Source: JAJYLM01 sp964547905
GTDB lineage: Bacteria > JAMCPX01
Direction: 5' to 3'
DNA: 64,000 nucleotides
Assembly (NCBI GenBank): GCA_964547905.1
Contig: CAZJPN010000046.1
Span: forward strand, 1 to 64,000
The position numbers and the translations under genes were made by a program. This document shows, piece after piece, positions 1-9,196 of this stretch. The notes under the pieces are model-generated. The model was not told where the DNA came from. It searched no databases and saw only the letters and a program-made list of their open reading frames with translations. Numbering within the stretch: the stretch's first letter is position 1; every line of letters begins with the position of its first letter.

Positions 1-2
1 TG

Positions 3-107
3 AATCTTGAAGACCTCTGGGAGAGAAAACCTATTTGGCAATTACGGGAATGCCTTTATGAACTGAGACAATTGTTTGACTTAAGATTCGAAATGAAGGA
101 AACTTAA
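3..107 (+). CDS. C-terminal tail of an unknown protein, cut by the window edge
   Basis: One forward frame is open from the first bases to a TAA at 105-107 and encodes about 34 residues. They are rich in Leu, Arg and Glu with an amphipathic helical look (Trp-Glu-Arg-Lys-Pro, then Leu-Arg repeats). Nothing identifies the family. It could be the end of a real gene whose start lies left of the window, or a chance frame. Confidence 0.4.
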   Translation, partial: NLEDLWERKPIWQLRECLYELRQLFDLRFEMKET

Positions 108-177
108 AATCTTGAATACACAATTTTAAGGGGTAGTCTCCTAAGTGCAAGTGCTCTGGTTTTTGGGGGGAACGTCA

Positions 178-303
178 ATGTGCAACGGCCACCGTGACGC
201 TGATTGCCCTGAAAAAGAAGTGAAGGGCGGGATTATGACACAGTCTGAAATAATAGAATGCCTTTTATTTGAACGGGGCTTGTCTCAATCCGCTCTACCG
301 TAA
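178..303 (+). CDS. possible small Cys-containing protein (41 aa)
   Basis: An ATG at 178 follows a G-rich stretch (GGGGGGAAC at 165-173) that could serve as a ribosome site, and the frame runs 41 codons to TAA. The product has Cys at positions 2, 10 and 28 and no recognised motif. Its last 9 bases overlap the 3' end of the convergent gene at 295. It is too short to tell a real gene from a chance frame and is recorded because its start context is better than average. Confidence 0.22.
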   Translation: MCNGHRDADCPEKEVKGGIMTQSEIIECLLFERGLSQSALP

Positions 304-1236
304 TGCCTTTTTTTTCAACAGCCTGAACAGGTGGCGCCAGCCGAAGATCAGGGGAAACCTTCTGTCCCATTTCGAGAGTTCCAGCTTTTCACCGGTTGTT
401 CTCTCTATTTTCAACTCAAGATAATCGACATAATTTGAAAACGTATAGATACTTTTTGGCAACCGGCACACAGCCCTCTTCCGTGAATTTTTAATAAACC
501 TCTTTGTAAACTCTTCGGTAAAATAGGGCTTTGTTGTCACATAACTTTCATCTTTTATTTGCAGTTCGCCTGTGCGGAACTCCTGCTCAAGGAACAAGCC
601 GTATAGTTTTTGATAGAAAGTTTTTTCGCTATTGTACAGGTCTATTATTTTGTTCTCGGTTTCTGTGCGTACCTCGGCCCTATAGCTCAGACCAAGCAGG
701 TGTATGATAAAATCATCGAGCGTAAACTCACCTGCCATTTCCGACAGGGCGAACCTTACGTTGAACTGCATGGCGTTGTAAATAGTCTCAAGAAAACCGG
801 ATAAAAACGCCTGGTCCTTGACATAGAGTATACCGATACGTTTTGCGAGCCTGCCTACTATAAAGAAATCCTTCAGTTTCGGGTACTGCGTGGTGCGCTC
901 CAGTGCTAGGTTATCAAGCACGCAGTATTTGAAGGGCATGGGAGTACCATGGTCATTCAGTTTCAGGAAATAGGAATTCGGAGGTAATATGTTGTTGAGC
1001 GCGGTGTGGATACTTGATTTGTAGAATCTCTTATAATCATCAACAATAATATAAAAATCCGGGAAGCTTGTCGGGGTCGACAGCATGGGGTTCAACATTG
1101 AGCCGTACATGTAGATACCTGCGATCCCCTCAAAATGCTCCAGGAAATAGTTTAAGAAAAACTCGGACGACGGAGTTTTGTATGGATAATACGCAGATGA
1201 GATGTATTCTATAATGGAATTTTTATAATTTATCAT
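295..1236 (-). CDS. Tam41/Mmp37-like nucleotidyltransferase, putative phosphatidate cytidylyltransferase
   Basis: A 313-residue soluble-looking protein. Near residues 40-65 it has a YGS motif followed about 20 residues later by an acidic strand ending in VDD (DFYIIVDD). This resembles the active-site layout of the Tam41/Mmp37 family, a nucleotidyltransferase-fold CDP-diacylglycerol synthase first known from mitochondria. The rest matches nothing I can name. The ATG at 1234-1236 is chosen over an upstream TTG at 1285-1287, which has no ribosome site; neither start is strong. The gene stands alone, divergent from the short-chain dehydrogenase. The Tam41 assignment rests on one motif region, so a different nucleotidyltransferase role is possible. 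Confidence 0.5.
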   Translation of the reverse strand: MINYKNSIIEYISSAYYPYKTPSSEFFLNYFLEHFEGIAGIYMYGSMLNPMLSTPTSFPDFYIIVDDYKRFYKSSIHTALNNILPPNSYFLKLNDHGTPMPFKYCVLDNLALERTTQYPKLKDFFIVGRLAKRIGILYVKDQAFLSGFLETIYNAMQFNVRFALSEMAGEFTLDDFIIHLLGLSYRAEVRTETENKIIDLYNSEKTFYQKLYGLFLEQEFRTGELQIKDESYVTTKPYFTEEFTKRFIKNSRKRAVCRLPKSIYTFSNYVDYLELKIERTTGEKLELSKWDRRFPLIFGWRHLFRLLKKKALR

Positions 1237-1292
1237 ATATATAATCCGGCCTACGCTTTTAAGAAAGCTCAATATAGCGGTTAACAAATATA

Positions 1293-1320
1293 TTTACAAC
1301 TTTTTAAAAAGTGGTATAAT
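1293..1320 (+). promoter_or_regulatory. sigma-70-type promoter of the short-chain dehydrogenase
   Basis: TTTACA at 1293-1298 and TATAAT at 1315-1320 are separated by 16 bases. They lie about 28 bases before the ATG, and an AAAGGAGGT ribosome site occupies 1334-1342. Confidence 0.65.
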
Positions 1321-1348
1321 TGATTGAAATATCAAAGGAGGTACTTAT

Positions 1349-2179
1349 ATGCAATTTAGAGATAAGATTGCTATAGTAACCGGTGCCGCAAGCGGTATTG
1401 GCAAGGCTGTTATCCAGATGTTTGCGGATGAAGGGGCAAAGGTGGTGCTTGCGGATATCAATGAACAAGGGATTACCAAGTTTGCAGCCGAATTAACATC
1501 AAAAGGCGTTGATGCAATTGCAGTGCAGACAGACGTTACAAAGCTCGAAATGGTAAAGGGCCTCCTTAATAAAGCTGTACAAAAGTATGGCAGGATAGAC
1601 ATACTTCACAATAATGCCGGTATTATACTTCCCAATGATATCGATGCAATTGAATATAAGGATATAGACAGGCAGATCCAGATAAACTTATACGGCATTA
1701 TCTATGGGACAAAAGAGGTAATTCCGATTATGAAAAAACAGGGCTTTGGACATATTGTCAATACGGCATCCATGGCAGGTATTGTCCCCGAGCCAGGCTC
1801 TGCAATCTATTCAGCAACAAAATTTGCTATAAGGGGTTTTGATCTCGCTGTGAGGCTTGAACTTATGAATACAAGTGTAAGCATTTCGACCCTTCTTCCG
1901 GATTCTGTAGAAACTCCACAGCTACACTACGAGGCAACGCACGGCGGTTCGCCCATGTCCTTCCTTGATAAGGCTCAGACGCCTGAAGCCGTGGCACAGG
2001 CAGTAAAAAAAGCCATCCTCAAAAACAAGGTAGAGGTGTATGTGCCTCATTCGCAGGGTATCATAGCAAGGCTTGTACTTATGTGGCCGTGGAGCATACC
2101 CATGCTCTGGCCCATGCTGGAAAAATCCGGCAAGAAGAACAAAGAAAAGAAAATACAGGAATTGAAGAAACAGGCTTAA
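1349..2179 (+). CDS. short-chain dehydrogenase/reductase (SDR) family oxidoreductase
   Basis: A 276-residue classical SDR that reduces or oxidises an unknown alcohol or carbonyl substrate. The Rossmann glycine motif TGAASGIG is at residues 11-18. Asp36 at the end of strand 2 suggests NAD(H). The NNAG motif is at 88-91, and the catalytic Asn113, Ser141, Tyr154 and Lys158 are all present. The C-terminal 50 residues carry a hydrophobic, Trp/Pro-rich stretch (near 240-258) and then a Lys-rich tail, so the enzyme may sit at the membrane. This tail is common in SDRs annotated for lipid or steroid-like substrates. It has its own promoter, a strong ribosome site and no operon partner; glmM converges from the other side after 10 bases. 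The substrate cannot be read from sequence. Confidence 0.9.
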   Translation: MQFRDKIAIVTGAASGIGKAVIQMFADEGAKVVLADINEQGITKFAAELTSKGVDAIAVQTDVTKLEMVKGLLNKAVQKYGRIDILHNNAGIILPNDIDAIEYKDIDRQIQINLYGIIYGTKEVIPIMKKQGFGHIVNTASMAGIVPEPGSAIYSATKFAIRGFDLAVRLELMNTSVSISTLLPDSVETPQLHYEATHGGSPMSFLDKAQTPEAVAQAVKKAILKNKVEVYVPHSQGIIARLVLMWPWSIPMLWPMLEKSGKKNKEKKIQELKKQA

Positions 2180-2189
2180 AAAACTACTG

Positions 2190-3548
2190 TTACTCTTCAG
2201 TACCCATATTTTTTCTGATTACCTCTGCTATCCCCGACGCATAGGTTTGTATGAGCTTTTGATCCTGCCCCTCTATCATAACCCTTGCAACTGGTTCTGT
2301 GCCTGAGTATCTTACGAGTACTCTCCCTGTATCCCTGAGGTTGTTCGATACCATCTGTATTGTTTTTTCTATCTCCGGTATACTTGAGAACGGTACTTTT
2401 TTGGATACCTTTACGTTTACAATTACCTGCGGATATCTATCCATTATCTTTGCAATTTCTGACAATTTCTTGCCGAAAAGAACCATCAGTGAAAGTACCT
2501 GTAACGCAGTTATAATCCCGTCGCCGGTCGTTGTGTATTCCCCGAATATCACGTGGCCGGACTGTTCGCCTCCGAGGATATATCCTTCTTTCAGCATATT
2601 TTCGAGAACATACCTGTCGCCGACTTTTGCCCTCACAAGCCTTATGCCTTCTTTTTTTAAGGCAAGTTCAAGCCCTATATTGCTCATAACGGTTGCAACC
2701 ACACCGTTGCCCTTCAGTCTTCCCTCTTTTTTCATTTCAACTGCACTCATTGCGAGTATAGCGTCACCATCTATAATATTTCCCTTTTCATCGCATAAGA
2801 TTGCCCTGTCTCCATCACCGTCAAATGCGATTCCAACATCCGCCTTGTACTTTTTTACCGCTGCTAACAGGAATTCCGGATGTGTAGAACCGCAATTATG
2901 ATTTATATTTTTGCCGTTTGGCGAAGTAGAAATAACCGCAATAGTTGCGCCGAGTTCCTGAAACACGGTAGGTGCAATCTTGTATGTAGCCCCATTGGCA
3001 CAGTCAATGACTATCCTTATGCCTGACAATGACAGGTGTTTTGGGAACGAATGTTTTAAAGAAACGATGTATCTGCCGGCAGCGTCAGAAAGTCTGTATG
3101 CCTTACCTATCCTTTCATCCGGCAACGAAGGTCTTATATTACTCTCAGAAAGAACCAGCTTCTCCATTTCCATTTCAATCGTATCGCTGAGTTTATAGCC
3201 ATCCGGACCGAAAAACTTTATTCCATTGTCTTGATATGGGTTGTGCGAGGCTGATATGACAATACCCACATCAGCCTTTATTTCAGTTGTTAGAAATGCA
3301 ATCCCGGGTGTTGGGAATGGACCTGTCAGAATTACGTCTCCACCCATGGATGTAATGCCTGCCGTTAACGCCATTTCAAACATGTATCCTGACAACCTTG
3401 TATCCTTGCCAACGACGAACTTGTGGTGGGCCTTACCGTTTGCAAGAATAGCACTTGCAGCTTTACCCAGCTTTAATACGGTCTCAATGGTCATGGGTTC
3501 TGTATTTGCTGTTCCTCTTACTCCATCCGTCCCAAAAAGCTTATTCAT
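2190..3548 (-). CDS. glmM: phosphoglucosamine mutase GlmM
   Basis: A 452-residue alpha-D-phosphohexomutase converting glucosamine-6-phosphate to glucosamine-1-phosphate for UDP-GlcNAc, peptidoglycan and lipopolysaccharide synthesis. The N-terminal FGTDGVRG signature, the phosphoserine loop ISASHNP (Ser101), the metal loop DGDGDR (243-248) and the C-terminal phosphate-binding RYSGTEP motif are all present. Length is normal for the family. It is the last gene of the tilS-to-glmM operon, and its start overlaps the ybbR stop by 4 bases, so translation is probably coupled. The cdaA-cdaR-glmM order is a known linkage of c-di-AMP signalling and cell-wall precursor supply; in Firmicutes GlmM binds and modulates CdaA. 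Confidence 0.97.
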   Translation of the reverse strand: MNKLFGTDGVRGTANTEPMTIETVLKLGKAASAILANGKAHHKFVVGKDTRLSGYMFEMALTAGITSMGGDVILTGPFPTPGIAFLTTEIKADVGIVISASHNPYQDNGIKFFGPDGYKLSDTIEMEMEKLVLSESNIRPSLPDERIGKAYRLSDAAGRYIVSLKHSFPKHLSLSGIRIVIDCANGATYKIAPTVFQELGATIAVISTSPNGKNINHNCGSTHPEFLLAAVKKYKADVGIAFDGDGDRAILCDEKGNIIDGDAILAMSAVEMKKEGRLKGNGVVATVMSNIGLELALKKEGIRLVRAKVGDRYVLENMLKEGYILGGEQSGHVIFGEYTTTGDGIITALQVLSLMVLFGKKLSEIAKIMDRYPQVIVNVKVSKKVPFSSIPEIEKTIQMVSNNLRDTGRVLVRYSGTEPVARVMIEGQDQKLIQTYASGIAEVIRKNMGTEE

Positions 3549-4198
3549 GAAGGTTTCACCTTGAATATTACAACTATTGCCTGTGGTTGTACCGTTACCA
3601 TTTTGTAATTTGACGTAGATAGAGGCACCATAAGGGTAATGGTATCTCTGAATTTACTTATATCCACAGGTATTGTCATAATAACGTTTATATTGCTTAT
3701 AATTGTAGATGGACCTATTACAGTTACCTTATCAGGCTCGGTTATAATGCCTTTCAGTTCGCGGTGATCCGGTGGATTACCGACTATTGAGACCCCGACA
3801 TCCACTGTTCTGCTTACTATCCTATCAAGGGATATATTTATACTGTTTGGATAAACAGTATCTATTTTTATCCCGTTCGGAAGATTGAATTCCGAAGGAG
3901 AGATATTGAATATGTAATTGCCCACGTCTGTTTTTATCAAATTTATGCTGTAGACCGGTTTACTATTGGCATAGTTGAATACGGTTGACGAAGGACCTGA
4001 CAGTGTAACCTCTATATACCTTGGAATATTGTTTATAATAACCTCATCTGCGGGCATGTTATTAATAAGTATAGGTATTTTTAAGGTAACCTCGGATGTC
4101 TTCTCGCTATGTGCAAAGAACCACAGGAATACAGCTATAAGGATAGCAAGTATCTTGTACGTAAAATTATTCGTAATAAGTTTTATTAATTTCCTCAT
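3545..4198 (-). CDS. YbbR-domain protein (CdaR-like regulator of the diadenylate cyclase)
   Basis: A 217-residue protein with one N-terminal membrane segment (about residues 13-30). An extracytoplasmic region of two repeated YbbR-type beta domains follows (about 35-125 and 130-215). In Firmicutes the orthologue CdaR anchors outside the membrane and modulates the cyclase CdaA. Here the gene sits between cdaA and glmM with 4-base overlaps on both sides, which supports the same partnership. Firmicute CdaR usually has three or four YbbR domains, so this is a short form. No catalytic residues are expected or seen. A direct effect on the cyclase in this organism is inferred from gene order. Confidence 0.88.
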   Translation of the reverse strand: MRKLIKLITNNFTYKILAILIAVFLWFFAHSEKTSEVTLKIPILINNMPADEVIINNIPRYIEVTLSGPSSTVFNYANSKPVYSINLIKTDVGNYIFNISPSEFNLPNGIKIDTVYPNSINISLDRIVSRTVDVGVSIVGNPPDHRELKGIITEPDKVTVIGPSTIISNINVIMTIPVDISKFRDTITLMVPLSTSNYKMVTVQPQAIVVIFKVKPS

Positions 4199-4953
4199 GG
4201 AGTTATTCCTAATAATTTTAGCAATTCAGGCTGCATAGTTTCCGGTGGTTCGAAAACGGTTATATTCTTGTCAACCACTATAGAAACCTTGCCCGTCTCT
4301 TCAGAAACAATTATAATGACAGCATCGGTTTCCGAAGAAAGACCAAAAGCCGCCTTGTGTCGTGTCCCGTACGTTGGGTGGTATTGAATATCCTGAGAAA
4401 GAGGGAGCATACATCCGGCAGCAATGATTCTTTTCCCCTTTATTACCACTGCACCATCATGCAGCGGCGCATGAGTATTAAATATTGTCAAAAGCAATTC
4501 CTTGGTTACAATGGCGTCGAGTATCCTGCCAGTATCTATTATCTCTTTTATTCCTATGTTTCTCTCGAACACAATGAGGGCCCCGGTCTTTGTTTTTGTA
4601 AGCTCTACTACAGCTTCAGTAACTTGCTCGACACATGTTCTTAACTCATTTGTTTGTGCATTACCTTTTTTAAAGTATCCCTTTCCCATATAAGCTAAAC
4701 CGCGCTTTATATCCTGTTGGAAAACAATTATAATTATCAATACAATAGAACTTATAAAGTTGTTCAATAACCAGTGAAGTGCTGTCAGGTTAAAGATATT
4801 CGATATTATATATGCTCCAAAGATAATGAAAATACCAACGAGTACCTGTGCAGCCTTTGTACCTTTCAACATGAGCAAAAGTCTGTATATAAGATAACTT
4901 ACTATAAGGATGTCGACTGCATTTTTAATAATGCTATAAATAAAACTATGCAT
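4195..4953 (-). CDS. cdaA: membrane diadenylate cyclase CdaA
   Basis: A 252-residue protein making the second messenger c-di-AMP from two ATP. Three membrane segments occupy roughly residues 12-28, 36-52 and 65-79. The DisA_N cyclase domain follows, with the catalytic DGA motif at 166-168 (LHDGAVVIKG) and the RHKAA motif at 198-202 (GTRHKAA). Size and layout match CdaA (DacA/YbbP). It overlaps the folP stop by one base and the downstream ybbR gene by four, placing it in the middle of the operon. No c-di-AMP riboswitch or phosphodiesterase was recognised in the window, so targets remain unknown. Confidence 0.95.
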   Translation of the reverse strand: MHSFIYSIIKNAVDILIVSYLIYRLLLMLKGTKAAQVLVGIFIIFGAYIISNIFNLTALHWLLNNFISSIVLIIIIVFQQDIKRGLAYMGKGYFKKGNAQTNELRTCVEQVTEAVVELTKTKTGALIVFERNIGIKEIIDTGRILDAIVTKELLLTIFNTHAPLHDGAVVIKGKRIIAAGCMLPLSQDIQYHPTYGTRHKAAFGLSSETDAVIIIVSEETGKVSIVVDKNITVFEPPETMQPELLKLLGITP

Positions 4954-6146
4954 TATACATCCATTATATGATGTGTCATTAAAAGCGCCTGTTTTGTTTC
5001 CTTTATATCATGAACCCTTATAATATCAACCCCGTGTGTTGCTGCCCATATCGCTGAAGCAATAGATCCATGCAAGCGATCGCCTGTATTTGTAAGCTTA
5101 CCTATGAATGATTTTCTTGATGCACCGATAAGCAGAGGAAATCCCAATACCCTGAATGCCTTTATATTTTTTAGAATTGACAGATTATGTTTTATCATTT
5201 TACCGAAACCTATGCCGGGATCAATGGCAATGTATTCCTTACCGATACCCATCTGCATCGCGTATCTTGCCCGCTGTTCAAGGTATGAGAGTATCTCTTC
5301 GATAACATCATTATACTCCGGGTTTATCTGCATTGTTTTTGGTGTGCCTTTGATATGCATAAGTATAACACCGGCACCATACCTTTTTACAACTTTAGGC
5401 ATAGCATTGTCGAAACTCATTGCACTGACGTCGTTGACTATATCGGCACCGTTTTCCAGAGCCTCAGCCGCCACATCTGCCTTCATTGTATCTATAGAGA
5501 TAGGTATTTGTATCTTTGCTCTCAATTGTTTTATAACCGATATGACACGTTTCTTCTCCTCTTCGGAGGAGATTGATTCGCTCCCGGGCTTTGTGGATTC
5601 TCCACCTATGTCCAATATATCCGCACCGTCTTCATAGAGTGCCATCCCATGCTCGACGGCAGCTTCTGTTGAAAAGAATTTGCCGCCGTCGGAAAAAGAA
5701 TCCGGGGTTACGTTTACAATGCCCATGAGCTTTGGCCCATCCATAAAATTCAGGGATGAATCCTTATATCTTAAGATTCGATGTTGATGAAAAAGGTTTT
5801 TTATAGCCGTGAGCAATTCATCCGCAACAGTGGATAATCCAAATTGCTGGGACATTATCTTTTCAGAAACGATCTCTATCTGTCTGTATGTACCCATTAG
5901 TATCGCATCCGTAAGAATGTCCGGATCCTTTATAACGCTCCATGCTGTTGCAAGTTCAGCACCCGCAGACAATGCCTCTTGTTTTAATATGTTTGCAGCA
6001 GGTGAGGATAAAGATTTAATCTTAAACGTATAGAATACCGCTTTCTTATCCATAATATCTATCCCTTCGGGATGTACTGCCAATGATTTAAAGTTTGAAA
6101 CAATCTCTCTCGGGGACAGAGGATTTAAAAGATAAACCTTCTTCAT
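4953..6146 (-). CDS. folP: dihydropteroate synthase, long form with N-terminal extension
   Basis: A 397-residue enzyme condensing dihydropterin pyrophosphate with p-aminobenzoate in folate synthesis. The TIM-barrel signatures are intact: NVTPDSFSDGG (from 145), DIGGESTKPGS, IDPGIGFGK, GASRKSFIG and the terminal IRVHD. The first ~130 residues form an extra domain absent from the ~280-residue E. coli enzyme. Extended DHPS proteins occur in Deltaproteobacteria and some other phyla, and the role of the extension is not established. The gene lies between ftsH (23-base gap) and cdaA (1-base overlap). The start ATG at 6144-6146 gives the typical MKKVYLL beginning. Confidence 0.95.
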   Translation of the reverse strand: MKKVYLLNPLSPREIVSNFKSLAVHPEGIDIMDKKAVFYTFKIKSLSSPAANILKQEALSAGAELATAWSVIKDPDILTDAILMGTYRQIEIVSEKIMSQQFGLSTVADELLTAIKNLFHQHRILRYKDSSLNFMDGPKLMGIVNVTPDSFSDGGKFFSTEAAVEHGMALYEDGADILDIGGESTKPGSESISSEEEKKRVISVIKQLRAKIQIPISIDTMKADVAAEALENGADIVNDVSAMSFDNAMPKVVKRYGAGVILMHIKGTPKTMQINPEYNDVIEEILSYLEQRARYAMQMGIGKEYIAIDPGIGFGKMIKHNLSILKNIKAFRVLGFPLLIGASRKSFIGKLTNTGDRLHGSIASAIWAATHGVDIIRVHDIKETKQALLMTHHIMDV

Positions 6147-6169
6147 ACTTTTATTGATGCAAATTTTTG

Positions 6170-8014
6170 CTACTGAGGGTTAACAATGGCATCAATCTCA
6201 TGTGAGTCGAGTATCTCTTTTTCGAGCAGTTTGTTTGCAAATTTATTCAGTATGTCGAATTTCTTCTTCAAAAGTTCGGTGGCATTATTGAAACACGTCA
6301 TAATAATATTTTTGATCTCGTCATCTATCTCGACCGCCGTGGACTGGCTGTATTCATTTTGCCGGCCCATTTCTTTACCGAGGAAAACGAGTTCTTCCTT
6401 CTTTCCCAGGGTTATAGGACCAAGTTTGTCGCTCATGCCCCACTCACATACCATTTTTCTTGCAAGTTCTGTTGCCTTTTCAATGTCATTGCTTGCCCCT
6501 GTGGATGAATCGCCGAGAGCAAGCATCTCTGCAGCCCTGCCGCCCATAAGTACGGTTATCAGTGTAAGGATGTGCTGCTTTGAAACCGTGTATTTGTCCT
6601 CTGTCGGGAGCTGTAAGGTAAGACCGAGTGCAAGTCCCCTTGGTATGATCGTAACCTTGTGGATGGGGTCAGCGTTTGGAAGGGATTTCGCAACGAGGGC
6701 GTGGCCTGCCTCATGGTAGGCGATTAACTTCTTTTCCATGTCGCCTATAATCATGCTCTTACGTTCTACACCCATAAGTATTTTGTCTTTTGCTTGTTCA
6801 AATTCCTGCATGGAAACCTTTTCTTTAGATTTTCCTGCAGCAAGGATAGCGGCCTCGTTTGCAACATTCTCGAGATCAGCACCTGTTGCTCCTGGCAATC
6901 CCCTTGCTATTATGTTGAGGTCTACATCTGTTTCAAGAGGGATTTTCTTTGTGTGTACCCTAAGGATCTCTTCTCTGCCCTTTAGGTCCGGGGAATGGAC
7001 AACAATTCTTCTGTCGAATCTTCCTGGTCTTAGGAGTGCGGGGTCAAGTATGTCCGGCCTGTTCGTTGCAGCAATCATTATCACGTCTTCATTCGCTATG
7101 AATCCGTCCATTTCTACGAGAAGCTGGTTGAGCGTCTGCTCCCGTTCATCATGTCCTCCGCCAAGGCCTGCGCCTCTGTATCTTCCCACTGCATCTATTT
7201 CATCTATAAATACTATACAGGGGGCGCTCTTCTTTGCCTGCATAAAAAGGTCCCTTACACGGGCAGCACCAACGCCCACAAACATCTCTACAAAATCAGA
7301 ACCGCTTATACTGAAAAACGGCACTTTTGCCTCGCCCGCTATCGCCTTTGCAAGCAAAGTCTTGCCGGTGCCCGGTGCACCTATGAGCAATACACCTTTT
7401 GGCACCCTTCCACCGAGTCTGGTAAACTTCTGCGGATTTTTTAAAAACTCTATAATTTCCTGTACCTCAGATTTTACCTCATCTATGCCTGCTACATCTT
7501 TGAACGTGATATTTTGTAAGCCCTCGTTCATAAGTTTTGCACGGCTTCTGCCGAAAGACATGGCCTTACCGGTACCCGATTGCATCTGACGCGTAAAAAA
7601 TACCCACCACAGTACAAAAATTATTAACAAAGGTGCCCACGTTATCAGGATGCTTTTCCAAATAGAACCCTCGTCCTTTGATTTCGCGGTTATATTAACA
7701 TTTTTATCCAAGAGGGTTTTCACAAGATTAGGGTCCTCGGCTGCATACGTTGTAAAGTTTTGATTGCTTTGCGTAACACCGGATATCTCATTACCCTTTA
7801 TGACCACCGATTTGATCTGGTTGCTGTTAACTGATTGTATAAATTCGCTAAAGGTTAAAATTTTTACTTGTTGCTGGGTCGGCTGGTTGATAAACCTTAT
7901 AAGGATCACGGTTATTATAAAAATTACAATCCACAACCCAAGATTTTTTAAAAGACCGGCATACTTATTGTTGTTGTTTTGTTTTACAGGCTTATTATCT
8001 TTTTTATTATCCAT
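6170..8014 (-). CDS. ftsH: ATP-dependent zinc metalloprotease FtsH
   Basis: A 614-residue membrane AAA+ protease that degrades misfolded and regulatory membrane proteins. There are two membrane segments (about 27-43 and 121-140) with an extracytoplasmic domain between them. The Walker A motif GAPGTGKT is at 212-219, Walker B DEID at 271-274, the second region of homology near 313-336, and the zinc-binding HEAGH at 434-438. The N-terminus is Asn/Lys rich. The ribosome site GAGGTAA precedes the ATG by a few bases. It is second in the operon, 87 bases after tilS, an order (tilS-ftsH-folP) common in Deltaproteobacteria. All catalytic residues are present. Confidence 0.98.
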   Translation of the reverse strand: MDNKKDNKPVKQNNNNKYAGLLKNLGLWIVIFIITVILIRFINQPTQQQVKILTFSEFIQSVNSNQIKSVVIKGNEISGVTQSNQNFTTYAAEDPNLVKTLLDKNVNITAKSKDEGSIWKSILITWAPLLIIFVLWWVFFTRQMQSGTGKAMSFGRSRAKLMNEGLQNITFKDVAGIDEVKSEVQEIIEFLKNPQKFTRLGGRVPKGVLLIGAPGTGKTLLAKAIAGEAKVPFFSISGSDFVEMFVGVGAARVRDLFMQAKKSAPCIVFIDEIDAVGRYRGAGLGGGHDEREQTLNQLLVEMDGFIANEDVIMIAATNRPDILDPALLRPGRFDRRIVVHSPDLKGREEILRVHTKKIPLETDVDLNIIARGLPGATGADLENVANEAAILAAGKSKEKVSMQEFEQAKDKILMGVERKSMIIGDMEKKLIAYHEAGHALVAKSLPNADPIHKVTIIPRGLALGLTLQLPTEDKYTVSKQHILTLITVLMGGRAAEMLALGDSSTGASNDIEKATELARKMVCEWGMSDKLGPITLGKKEELVFLGKEMGRQNEYSQSTAVEIDDEIKNIIMTCFNNATELLKKKFDILNKFANKLLEKEILDSHEIDAIVNPQ

Positions 8015-8101
8015 TCTTTACCTCAATACTAAAAATAAGCAAATTATTCAAAATAATCAATAGTAATCGGCAGAAAGTATGCCGGACAACGGGATCGAGG
8101 G

Positions 8102-9160
8102 TCAAGATTTATCTCTTTTGTCCAATATCAGGTAGCTCTTATCTTTATAAATTGTCAGCGATTCCGGAAACATATCAAGGAGCGCGGAATTGTCTTTCGT
8201 CTTTCCCAGCATATCCATGATAAAATCGATATGCTCCCTTCGCGGGTTGTAATACGTACCGAGTATATGCTTTACGGCGATCTGGAGGACCATTTTTACC
8301 ACAAGGCTGTCATAGGCAAGGAGCTTTTCCAGACGCAGCAAAAGCATGTTTTTTTTATCCTCATGCACTGCATCCGCGTAAGCCAGTTGTGCAATCCTGT
8401 TTAAAAACGTATCTATCTCCCTGAGATCATCGGACAGGGCAAGTGTATGGTTTAAAAATCCGGGATTAAGCTGCATCAGGTTCGGGATTATTTCGTGCCG
8501 TATCCGGTTTCTCAGATAATCCGGCAGTTCATTGGTGCTGTCCGTCACAGAGGGTACGTTTTTCAGTTTGAGGTAACGCAGGACATTCTCTCTCGAAAGA
8601 CCGAGCATGGGTCTTACGAAACCCTCCCTTACAGGGGGTATGCCGCTGATACCGGTAATGCCTGTTCCCCTGAGCATGTTGATCAGTACGGTCTCTGCAT
8701 TGTCATTCATGGTATGGGCGAGGGCTATGGTGCGGAGCTTTAATGAGTGCATGCAGTGTTCAAAAATTTTATACCTTTTCTCCCGTGCCCGTGCCTCGAG
8801 TGAGTTTCCTTTCAGTTCTTTCCTTGTAAGATGGACATCATAGGTTACGCATTCAAATCCGAGTATGCCTTTTGATAGGTTCCTGGTGAATTGCTCGTCC
8901 CTGTCAGACTCTTTGCCTCTGAGATGGTGATTTACATGTATGACAACAGGATCGATATGTAACTGTCTCTGATAACGCTTCATAAGCAGTGCGAGGCATA
9001 CGGAATCGGGTCCGCCTGAAACCCCAATGCCCGCGCGCAGCTTTTTGACAGCCCGTTCTCTGAATACCACTTTGCGTGTATTCCCTTCAGAGAACATATT
9101 CTGAGATTTGATAAATTTTAAAAAACGTTCTTCTATTGCTTTGGTAGTAAGGAGTTTCAT
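8102..9160 (-). CDS. tilS: tRNA(Ile)-lysidine synthetase TilS
   Basis: A 352-residue N-type ATP pyrophosphatase that converts C34 of tRNA-Ile(CAU) to lysidine so that it reads AUA. The PP-loop SGGPDS lies at residues 48-53. It is followed by HVNHHLRG and the ALAHTMNDNAETVL segment, both typical of the family. The C-terminal region is short compared with the 430-residue E. coli enzyme, as in many small TilS proteins. The ATG at 9158-9160 is preferred to a TTG at 9194-9196 because an AGGGGT element and a -10-like TATAAT sit just before it. It heads the tilS-ftsH-folP-cdaA-ybbR-glmM operon. Confidence 0.93.
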   Translation of the reverse strand: MKLLTTKAIEERFLKFIKSQNMFSEGNTRKVVFRERAVKKLRAGIGVSGGPDSVCLALLMKRYQRQLHIDPVVIHVNHHLRGKESDRDEQFTRNLSKGILGFECVTYDVHLTRKELKGNSLEARAREKRYKIFEHCMHSLKLRTIALAHTMNDNAETVLINMLRGTGITGISGIPPVREGFVRPMLGLSRENVLRYLKLKNVPSVTDSTNELPDYLRNRIRHEIIPNLMQLNPGFLNHTLALSDDLREIDTFLNRIAQLAYADAVHEDKKNMLLLRLEKLLAYDSLVVKMVLQIAVKHILGTYYNPRREHIDFIMDMLGKTKDNSALLDMFPESLTIYKDKSYLILDKRDKS

Positions 9161-9166
9161 ACCCCT

Positions 9167-9196
9167 ATTATAGAAGATATCTTTCGCATATTGCAA
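9167..9196 (-). promoter_or_regulatory. putative promoter of the tilS operon, close to the start codon
   Basis: On the minus strand TTGCAA (9191-9196) and TATAAT (9167-9172) are 18 bases apart. Only six bases separate the -10 element from the ATG, so the transcript would start at or next to the start codon. Confidence 0.45.

Noticed and set aside
6738..7589. Long open frame on the plus strand opposite ftsH
   Set aside because: It is antisense to a gene with every catalytic motif in place, has a Ser/Pro-rich composition typical of antisense frames, and lacks a ribosome site.
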